Assembly: GCA_031286555.1 (NCBI GenBank)
Contig: JAITUD010000430.1
Coordinates: 1-6,405, forward strand
Length of the DNA: 6,405 nucleotides
DNA from: Microbacterium sp.
Lineage (GTDB): Bacteria > Actinomycetota > Actinomycetes > Actinomycetales > Microbacteriaceae
Direction of reading: 5' to 3'
Positions 1-5,373 of this stretch are shown in pieces (the first letter of the stretch is position 1; each line of letters opens with the position of its first letter). The notes beneath the pieces were generated by a model. The model was not told where the DNA came from. It saw only the letters and a list, made by a program, of their open reading frames with translations, and made no database searches. The position numbers and the translations under genes are program-made.

Positions 1-1
1 C

Positions 2-757
2 ACAGCCCCTGAGGCCTTCGAGTCCTGGGGATGGCGTGTGCCCTTCTTCATCAGCGCGCTCCTCATCCTCGTCGGTCTGTACACCCATCGCGTAGTCGAG
101 GAGTCGCCGGTATTCGCCGAGGAGAGTGAGACCGAGCGGGCCGTATCCAAGACCCCCCTCCGCGAACTTTTCACCCGACACTGGACGCAGCTGCTGATCG
201 CGGTGGGCGCGCGGTTCGGATCCGATGCGACCTTTTACGTCTTCGGCATGTTCACCTTGGTCTACGTCACGGAGTTCCTGCATGCTCCCCGCGATGTGGC
301 ACTCAACGGTGTGATCGCGGGTGGTATCGCACAGCTCATCGGGATCCCGTTCTTCGGATGGCTCTCTGACCGACTTGGCCGCAAACCGGTGCTGATGATG
401 GGCATCGCCGGCTGCTTGGTCTGGTCGTTCATCCACTTCCGCCTGATTGGAACGCTCGACCCCACTCTCGTCATGGTGGCGGTCTTCGTCGGCCTCTTCC
501 TGCACTCCGCCACCTGGGCCCCGATCGCGGCGTTCCTCAGTGAGCTGTTCGACACGCAGGTGCGGTACTCCGGCACCGCGGTCGGGTTCCAGCTCGCTGC
601 AGTCGCTGGCGGCGCGATCGCTCCGATCATCGCCACCGCTGTCGCTGTGTCGATGACAGGCGGACTGGCGATCTCGATCTATGTCGCCATCATCATGCTC
701 ATCGGCCTTGTCACGGTTGGCATGACGCGGGAGACCCGAGACCGCTCCTTCGTCTAA
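2..757 (+). CDS. MHS-family MFS metabolite:H+ symporter (C-terminal part, 5' end cut off)
   Basis: This is the C-terminal part of an inner-membrane major facilitator transporter of the metabolite:H+ symporter type (relatives carry shikimate, alpha-ketoglutarate, proline/betaine or aromatic acids). The frame is open from base 2; the true start lies outside the window. The 251 visible residues begin with the family-typical FESWGWRVPFFIS at the start of TM6. A charged loop follows (EESPVF), then further hydrophobic segments at roughly residues 62-93, 100-120, 128-150, 155-180, 200-215 and 220-240. The second copy of the MFS loop motif, GWLSDRLGRKPV, is at about 119-130. The late MHS signature ELFDTQVRYSG followed by GGAIAPIIA is at about 181-211. 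Full-length members run about 430-450 aa, so roughly 190 residues are missing. It precedes the cyclase gene by 55 nt on the same strand, so it is probably the uptake step for the pathway. The substrate cannot be read from sequence. The family call is firm and the role is inferred. Confidence 0.93.
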   Translation, partial: TAPEAFESWGWRVPFFISALLILVGLYTHRVVEESPVFAEESETERAVSKTPLRELFTRHWTQLLIAVGARFGSDATFYVFGMFTLVYVTEFLHAPRDVALNGVIAGGIAQLIGIPFFGWLSDRLGRKPVLMMGIAGCLVWSFIHFRLIGTLDPTLVMVAVFVGLFLHSATWAPIAAFLSELFDTQVRYSGTAVGFQLAAVAGGAIAPIIATAVAVSMTGGLAISIYVAIIMLIGLVTVGMTRETRDRSFV

Positions 758-812
758 CGCATGCTGCGCATCCCTCTTCCACTGCCCAACACCCATCGAT
801 TGGAGATTAATC

Positions 813-1577
813 ATGGCCACCCGATTCATCGATCTCAGCGTTCCGCTGCACAACTTCGCGAGCGAGTTCAACTCGCCCGAGATCACCTACTGGGACCACC
901 GGGACTTCGCCTTTCGCACTGCTTCGAAGTGGCAGCTCGATCCGGCCGACTTCCCGGAGCCCTATGTGGGCAGCGCGGGGGAGGAACTCAAACTCGCCGC
1001 ACACGCCGGCACTCACATCGATGCACCGTGGCACTTCGGACCGACCACGGCCGGGCAGCCCGCGAAGACCATTGATGAGGTGCCGTTGGAGTGGTGCTTC
1101 GGCAACGGCATCATGCTCGACTTCAGTGCGAAGAAGGGCACGGCGGAGCCGATCGACACCGCTGACCTCCAGCAGGCGCTGGCGGAGATCGACCACACGC
1201 TCGAGCCGCTGGATATCCTCCTGCTCCGCACCGGTGCAGAGGACTACTGGGACACTCCCGCGTACAACGACATGGGCACAGGTCTCACCGCCGACGCCAT
1301 CGTTTGGTTGGTGGAGCAGGGCGTGCGGATGATCACGACGGATGCCTTCTCGCTCGACATCCCACTCAAGTACATGGCGGAGAAGCTGCGCAACGGAGAC
1401 AAAGATGGGTTCTTCCCCGCTCACCGGATCGGTCGCGAGGTCGAGTACGTCCACGCGGAAAAGGTGGTCAATCTCAAGGCGCTGCCGTCAAAGGGGTTCA
1501 AGGTCTCGCTGTTCCCGATCAAGATCCGCAAGGGCAGCGGCGCGTGGTGTCGTGCTGTGGCGATGATCGACGACTGA
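813..1577 (+). CDS. Cyclase family metal-dependent hydrolase (kynurenine formamidase/isatin hydrolase fold)
   Basis: A 254-aa protein of the 'cyclase' (PF04199) family. Members are cytosolic Mn/Zn hydrolases that cleave amide or cyclic amide bonds, for example N-formylkynurenine or isatin. The N-terminus FIDLSVPLHN is typical. The metal motif HxGTHxDxPxHF is intact as H64-A-G-T-H68-I-D70-A-P72-W-H74-F. The second half of the site is H204 with E216 (H-x11-E) followed by VNLKALPSKGF. The protein ends in the usual Pro-rich strand and CRAVAMID. TTD177AFSLD matches the conserved D..S.D segment. The length fits the family. The ATG at 813 is supported by GGAGA at 802-806, six bases upstream. It sits 55 nt after the transporter and 55 nt before the amidohydrolase, with no terminator between, so co-transcription is likely. 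All metal ligands are present, so it should be active. The substrate is unknown: N-formyl, lactam or imide hydrolysis are all possible, and KynB identity is not supported because no other tryptophan-degradation gene is present. Confidence 0.9.
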   Translation: MATRFIDLSVPLHNFASEFNSPEITYWDHRDFAFRTASKWQLDPADFPEPYVGSAGEELKLAAHAGTHIDAPWHFGPTTAGQPAKTIDEVPLEWCFGNGIMLDFSAKKGTAEPIDTADLQQALAEIDHTLEPLDILLLRTGAEDYWDTPAYNDMGTGLTADAIVWLVEQGVRMITTDAFSLDIPLKYMAEKLRNGDKDGFFPAHRIGREVEYVHAEKVVNLKALPSKGFKVSLFPIKIRKGSGAWCRAVAMIDD

Positions 1578-1632
1578 CCCACCCCGAACCAATTCGAGCC
1601 GTCGAGGCTGACACAGCAAATGAGAGGGCAGC

Positions 1633-3003
1633 ATGCCTGAGACCACCATCATCACCGGCGCCACTGTCGTGACTGTCGATCCCGATCGGTCCGTCATCCG
1701 AGACGGAGCAGTCGTCATCGAGGGAGCGCGCATCATCGCAGTAGGAAAGGCTGCTGACGTCGAGCCGCGGTACCCGGGAGCGGAGAGGATCGACGCAAAA
1801 GGACAGCTGCTGCTGCCTGGCTTCATCAATCTCCACGTGCACTGTGCGATCAATGTCACTCGTGGCATTGGCGACGACATGGGAGGCGCCCCGATCTACC
1901 GTCGGGATATCCCGCAGGGCGTCATGATGTCGGCGGAGGACACCCGCATCATGTCGAAGCTCGGGGCCACGCAGGCGATGGCGCTCGGCTCGACGACGAT
2001 CGTGGAGAACTACATCCACTCTCGCGCCAATGTCGAGGCGCTTGCCGAAGTCGGCATCCGTGCCGTGGTCAGCGAGCGTGTGCACGACGCTGACCTCTTC
2101 AGCGTGCGTTACGGCTCCTACACCTATGACGAGGAACGCGGTCGCCGCCTGCTTGCGGAGAACGAGGAGTTGATCCGCGAATGGCACGGCTACGACGGTG
2201 GACGGATCACCTGCCAGGTCGGGCCGCACGGGCCGGACACCGCCTCCCCTGATCTCCTGAGACGAGCTCGCGCGCTCGCGGATGAGACCGGAGTGGGCAT
2301 ATTCATGCACGTAGGGCAGAGCGCCGGTGAGCTCGCGCAGGTGCGCCAGATGACCGGGCGCAGCAGCGTGCAGCATCTCGCGGATCTCGGAGTACTCGGG
2401 CAGGACCTCATCGCCGGCCACTGCGCCTTCCTCGACGACAGGGATGCCGAGCTGCTCGCTGAGAGCAGGACCACAGTGTGCCACCTGCCTACCGTGAACG
2501 CCAAGAGCGGGTGGATGGCTCCAATACCAGAGTTGCGCCACCTCGGTGCTCGGGTCGGGCTCGGAACCGACAACATGGTGCACGACATGATCGAGACCAT
2601 GCGTTTCGCAGTCTGCATCAACCGGGCGAACGAAGGCACCGCGGAGAACATAAAAGCGATGGACGCGCTGGAGATGGCCACCATCGTCGGCGCGCGGGCC
2701 CTCGGCCGTGAGGCGGACCTCGGTTCGATCGAAGAAGGCAAACTGGCCGACCTGCTGCTCATCGACCTAGACCGGATCAACCTTGCTCCAGTTCTCGACC
2801 CGATCGCGAGCCTCGTCTATGCCGGGCAGGCGGCCGACATCCATTCGGTGATGATCGGGGGCAAGTTCACGGTGCGCGATCGCCGAGTGCTCACGCTCGA
2901 TCCCGCCGAGGTGGTCTCCGAGGCACAGGACCGCGCAGAACGCCTGTGGGCGGATGTCGCGGGGTGGCAACCGATCGATGGTGCGACCGGCACTCGGTGC
3001 TGA
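1633..3003 (+). CDS. ATZ/TRZ-like amidohydrolase with Gln replacing the HxxE glutamate
   Basis: A 456-aa amidohydrolase-superfamily enzyme of the cytosine/guanine deaminase and triazine hydrolase branch. These are cytosolic mononuclear-metal enzymes that remove amino or halide groups from heterocycles or open them. The small beta domain covers about residues 1-60 and returns at about 365-420. LLPGFINLHVH supplies metal ligands H68 and H70, H226 is in FMHVGQ, H263 in AGHCAF and D313 in GLGTDN. HLPTVNAK (284-291) matches the usual HxPxxN segment. The C-terminal LGSIEEGKLADLLLIDL is the standard ending. Unusually, the catalytic Glu of HxxE is Gln229. The ATG at 1633 has a purine-rich GAGAGGG (1622-1628) four bases before it. 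It is the last gene of block 1: the stop at 3001-3003 is followed within 20 nt by a hairpin terminator. Roughly 70% of the first 56 codons end in G/C, lower than the right half of the window. The family is certain; the reaction (deamination, dechlorination or ring hydrolysis) is open. Confidence 0.92.
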   Translation: MPETTIITGATVVTVDPDRSVIRDGAVVIEGARIIAVGKAADVEPRYPGAERIDAKGQLLLPGFINLHVHCAINVTRGIGDDMGGAPIYRRDIPQGVMMSAEDTRIMSKLGATQAMALGSTTIVENYIHSRANVEALAEVGIRAVVSERVHDADLFSVRYGSYTYDEERGRRLLAENEELIREWHGYDGGRITCQVGPHGPDTASPDLLRRARALADETGVGIFMHVGQSAGELAQVRQMTGRSSVQHLADLGVLGQDLIAGHCAFLDDRDAELLAESRTTVCHLPTVNAKSGWMAPIPELRHLGARVGLGTDNMVHDMIETMRFAVCINRANEGTAENIKAMDALEMATIVGARALGREADLGSIEEGKLADLLLIDLDRINLAPVLDPIASLVYAGQAADIHSVMIGGKFTVRDRRVLTLDPAEVVSEAQDRAERLWADVAGWQPIDGATGTRC

Positions 3004-3023
3004 GCCACCACTGACCACTCGAC

Positions 3024-3061
3024 GGCGCGGGTCCCGGCGCAGGCGTGGGGACCCGCGCCTT
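3024..3061 (+). terminator. GC-rich hairpin terminator after block 1
   Basis: A perfect 12-bp inverted repeat, GGCGCGGGTCCC (3024-3035) with GGGACCCGCGCC (3048-3059), encloses a 12-nt loop. It begins 20 nt after the amidohydrolase stop. Only TT follows before a C, so it is the U-poor actinobacterial kind of intrinsic terminator. It separates the transporter-cyclase-amidohydrolase unit from the regulator gene. A perfect stem of this length is unlikely by chance even in GC-rich DNA; its efficiency is inferred. Confidence 0.8.
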
Positions 3062-3102
3062 CATCGCCGTCATTACCTATGATCCGGGTGTTCCCGAGAT
3101 CC

Positions 3103-3114
3103 GATTCGATAATC
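3103..3114 (+). promoter_or_regulatory. Candidate -10 / operator just upstream of the GntR gene
   Basis: Between the terminator and the regulator start is an AT-richer patch containing GATAAT (3108-3113), a four-of-six match to a -10 box (TATAAT). It lies within the imperfect dyad GATT-cgat-AATC (3103-3114). No good -35 is visible 16-18 nt upstream, where the sequence is GGGTGTTCCC. Because it precedes a GntR-type gene and follows a terminator, a promoter is expected here and the dyad could be an autoregulatory site. The expectation is strong but the exact elements are weak. Confidence 0.35.
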
Positions 3115-3139
3115 TGGAGGGGACGACAGGAGGCGGGCG

Positions 3140-3856
3140 ATGGTGGCTAACGCGTCGACACGGCTGTACCAGAACGACCGGCCGATGCGCGACATCGTCG
3201 CCGAGGAGATTCGCGCGCAGATCTTCGACGGCCGGCTCGCCGACGGCGAGCGTCTTGTCGAGCGCGAGCTCGCCGAGCAGTTCGGGGTGTCCCGGCATCC
3301 GGTGCGCGAGGCGCTGCGCGTGCTCCAGCGGGAGGGGCTTGTCGACTCACTGCCGTCGCGAGGACTCGTCGTCAGCTCGCTCACCAAGCAGCAGGTGCTC
3401 GACCTCTATACGATCCGCGAGGCACTCGAGTCCGTGGCCACGAGAGAGGCCGCGATCCGCATCAGGGCCGGCGAGCCGAACCATCTCGCGCAGACGATCG
3501 CTGACGCGAGAGACGCTGTGGCGCGCGGCGACATCGAGGCTGCGCATGAGGCCAACGCGCGCTTTCACGACGAGGTGCTCGAGCTGTCGGGCAACGTCAC
3601 GCTCCAGCAGATGCTCGCGCCGGTCGTGGGCCGGCTGCACTGGCTGTTCCGGCAGGTCTCCGACGTTTCGTACGTGGTCGACGAGCACGCCAGGATCGCC
3701 GAAGCCGTGTCCTCGGGCGACGGGGAGTGGGCGGCAACCCTTGCCCGTTCGCACGTGCTCGCCTACCGCGCATACACCTTGAAGTTCCTGTTCAACGAGG
3801 GGCAGGGTGCGCCCGGTTCGGGACCCGATGTTGACGGAGCTGATTCCGCAAGCTAA
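3140..3856 (+). CDS. GntR-family transcriptional regulator with FCD ligand domain (FadR subfamily)
   Basis: A 238-aa cytosolic DNA-binding regulator that probably senses a pathway metabolite. The winged helix-turn-helix occupies about residues 14-80. Its core, LAEQFGVSRHPVREALRVLQ, is at 44-63, with the wing GLVDSLPSRGLVVSS after it. The FCD effector domain covers about 85-215: RFH143 with SGN (150-152), DEH183ARIAEAV and SH205VLAYR give the three metal-binding histidines expected of this fold. The usual Asp four residues before the first His is Asn139. The last about 18 residues are Gly/Pro/Asp/Ser-rich and look disordered. The ATG at 3140 is chosen because AGGAGG (3128-3133) sits six bases upstream. 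The gene follows the block 1 terminator and is 77 nt from the hydantoinase start, so it probably regulates one or both blocks. FCD regulators commonly repress catabolic operons until a carboxylate-like ligand binds; that role here is inferred. Confidence 0.93.
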   Translation: MVANASTRLYQNDRPMRDIVAEEIRAQIFDGRLADGERLVERELAEQFGVSRHPVREALRVLQREGLVDSLPSRGLVVSSLTKQQVLDLYTIREALESVATREAAIRIRAGEPNHLAQTIADARDAVARGDIEAAHEANARFHDEVLELSGNVTLQQMLAPVVGRLHWLFRQVSDVSYVVDEHARIAEAVSSGDGEWAATLARSHVLAYRAYTLKFLFNEGQGAPGSGPDVDGADSAS

Positions 3857-3862
3857 CGTCAG

Positions 3863-3874
3863 TTGGGATCCCAA
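3863..3874. promoter_or_regulatory. Perfect 12-bp palindrome TTGGGATCCCAA, candidate operator
   Basis: TTGGGATCCCAA is a perfect palindrome starting six bases after the regulator's stop, inside the 77-nt gap before the hydantoinase gene. FadR-type GntR proteins bind short palindromes of this length, so it is a plausible operator for the adjacent regulator. The left half (TTGGGA) could also serve as a poor -35 box, but no convincing -10 follows. I did not find a second copy by eye, which leaves the assignment tentative. Confidence 0.35.
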
Positions 3875-3924
3875 GTCTCAGTCGATGTCGATGGAGACAG
3901 TCCGTGGGAGCCCCTGACCTGAGC

Positions 3925-3928
3925 GGAG
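3925..3928 (+). promoter_or_regulatory. Ribosome binding site that decides the hydantoinase start
   Basis: GGAG at 3925-3928 lies five bases before the ATG at 3934, where the protein begins MTFDLLITNATIV, the normal N-terminus of the family. An in-frame GTG at 3904 also has a GGAG (3893-3896) seven bases upstream but would add ten residues (GAPDLSGVS-type) not typical of the family. The downstream ATG is preferred, although both could be used. Confidence 0.55.
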
Positions 3929-3933
3929 TCTCC

Positions 3934-5373
3934 ATGACCTTCGACCTCCTCATCACCAATGCGACGATCGTCAACGCCGACGGTTCGGTACGCGCATCCA
4001 TCGGAATCGAGGATGGCGCTATTACGGCTCTCCTCTCGCCGAACGCGGTGGTCTTGGATGCGATCCGCACGATCGATGCCGACGGACTCCTCGCCATTCC
4101 GGGCGGTGTCGATGGGCACTGCCACGCTGAGCAAGTGACCGGCGCATACCGATCGCGCGACACCTACGGATCGACCACGGCGGCGGCGCTGCGTGGTGGA
4201 ACGACCACAATCATGGATTTCGGGATCCCATCTGATCGGAATGAGCGTCCGATCGACGCCCTCGAGCGCAAGATCCGCTTGGTCTCCGAGAACGGCGCGC
4301 GCTGCGACGTCGCCCTGCACGGATCCGTGATCACCTGGGACGACAGCACCGCGGCGCAGCTCGAGAAGATGGCCGAGCTCGGCGTGCACTCGGTGAAGAT
4401 GTACACCACCAACCGTGGCGGCACGATGTCGGACGACGACACCATCGTGCGCGTGCTGCACGAGATGGTGCGCCTCGACGGCCTCGCCTACATCCACTCC
4501 GAGCACGACGGCATCATCCACGACCGCACCACCGCGTGCGCCGACCGCGGAGCGATCGGCATCGAGCACCTGCACGAGTCCCGTCCGCAGATCTCGGAGG
4601 ATGCCTCGGTGCGCGAGATCCTCGCGATCGCCGAGTACACCGGCGCCCCGGTCTACTTCGTGCACCAGTCAACGCCGGCCGCGGTGGATGCCGTCGCCGA
4701 GGCGCGCGGCCGCGGCCTGAACGCCTTCTCGGAGGTGTGCCCGCACTACCTGCTGCACGACGAGTCGGTGTACTCCGGCGAGTACCCCGAGAAGTTCGCC
4801 TGCTGCCCGCCGTTCCGGAGCGTCTCGGATGTCGCGGGTCTGCGCGAACGCGTGAGCCGCGGCCTGATCGACACCCTCTCCTCGGACCACACCAGCTACG
4901 ACCTCGCGCAGAAGCGCGAGCACAGCGACGACGTGCGCCACATGCCGCACGGACTGCCCGGCGCCGGCACCCGGATGCCGGCCGGCTACACCGCCATGGT
5001 GGTGGAGGAGGGGCTGCCCATCGAGGACTTCGTCGCCCTGTTCTCGGCCAACCCGGCCCGCGTTAACGGCCTGCACCGCAAGGGCGCCGTCGCCGTCGGG
5101 AACGACGCCGACATCGTGCTGTTCGACCCGGAGGAGCGCCGCGTGGTGCGCGCCGCCGATCTGCACCAGGACAGCGACTTCTCGCCGTTCGACGGCATGG
5201 AGCTGGCCGGCTGGCCGCGCTACGTCGTCAGTGGCGGACACGTCGTGGTGGATGCCGGTGAGTTCGCCGACCCCGGCCCCGTGGGCCGCTACATCGGGCA
5301 GGCACCGTTCTCGGAGCGGCCCGGCATCACCCGACCGGCGTCGATCGTCGCCCGCGAGGCGGTGTCCGTATGA
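3934..5373 (+). CDS. Hydantoinase/dihydropyrimidinase-family cyclic amidohydrolase with altered substrate-contact residues
   Basis: A 479-aa cytosolic amidohydrolase of the D-hydantoinase/dihydropyrimidinase/allantoinase group, binuclear metal enzymes that open cyclic amides, imides or ureides. The ligand set is complete: H62 and H64 in GGVDGHCH, the carbamylatable K155 in SVKMYTT, H188 in YIHSEH, H244 in YFVHQST and D318 in SSDHTSY. CPHYLL, CCPPFR, NPARVNGLHRKGAVAVGNDADIVLFD-type elements and the C-terminal GWPRYVVSGGHVVV are all family hallmarks. The length is normal. A gap-free comparison with the D-hydantoinase segment K-V-F-M-A-Y places Asn160 where the substrate-binding Tyr sits. Cys291 replaces the Ser before PP, and His339 replaces the Asn of PNG. 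Third positions change abruptly near 4261. The stop overlaps the next start (ATGA, 5370-5373), so translation of the two is probably coupled. The fold is certain; hydantoin or dihydropyrimidine as substrate is doubtful. Cyclic imide or another N-heterocycle is an alternative. A GTG at 3904 is a possible longer start. Confidence 0.92.
   Translation: MTFDLLITNATIVNADGSVRASIGIEDGAITALLSPNAVVLDAIRTIDADGLLAIPGGVDGHCHAEQVTGAYRSRDTYGSTTAAALRGGTTTIMDFGIPSDRNERPIDALERKIRLVSENGARCDVALHGSVITWDDSTAAQLEKMAELGVHSVKMYTTNRGGTMSDDDTIVRVLHEMVRLDGLAYIHSEHDGIIHDRTTACADRGAIGIEHLHESRPQISEDASVREILAIAEYTGAPVYFVHQSTPAAVDAVAEARGRGLNAFSEVCPHYLLHDESVYSGEYPEKFACCPPFRSVSDVAGLRERVSRGLIDTLSSDHTSYDLAQKREHSDDVRHMPHGLPGAGTRMPAGYTAMVVEEGLPIEDFVALFSANPARVNGLHRKGAVAVGNDADIVLFDPEERRVVRAADLHQDSDFSPFDGMELAGWPRYVVSGGHVVVDAGEFADPGPVGRYIGQAPFSERPGITRPASIVAREAVSV

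Noticed and set aside
798..812. GATT-N7-AATC inverted repeat over the cyclase ribosome site, resembling the GATT-N4-AATC dyad before the regulator.
   Set aside because: Four-base arms with different spacing are too short to separate from chance, and the centre is simply the ribosome site.
807..1454. Open frame of 215 codons on the minus strand across the cyclase gene.
   Set aside because: The plus-strand protein has an intact metal site and a good ribosome site. The antisense product has no recognisable family pattern.
1519..2583. Long open frame (354 codons) on the minus strand opposite the amidohydrolase gene.
   Set aside because: It lies wholly antisense to genes with complete catalytic motifs, has no recognisable domain or ribosome site, and long antisense frames are expected in GC-rich DNA.
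3085..3096. CGGG-TGTT-CCCG dyad as a second copy of the TTGGGATCCCAA operator.
   Set aside because: The centre is four bases in place of two between GGG and CCC, and the TTG/CAA flanks are missing.
3045..3782. Arg/Ser-rich open frame of 245 codons overlapping the GntR gene on the same strand.
   Set aside because: It runs in a shifted frame across the terminator-proximal leader and the regulator. The regulator frame has a perfect ribosome site and full domain pattern.
3904..3933. Upstream GTG start for the hydantoinase-like protein.
   Set aside because: It has a ribosome site but adds ten residues before a normal family N-terminus. The ATG at 3934 also has a good site. Kept only as an alternative.
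3859..4665. Open frame of 268 codons on the minus strand across the 5' half of the hydantoinase gene.
   Set aside because: It is His/Arg/Val-rich with no motif, and it mirrors codon bias of the plus-strand gene.
4536..5066. Arg/Ala-rich open frame of 176 codons on the plus strand inside the hydantoinase gene.
   Set aside because: It is an out-of-frame shadow: its Arg/Ala/Pro-rich composition is what shifted reading of GC-ending codons produces.
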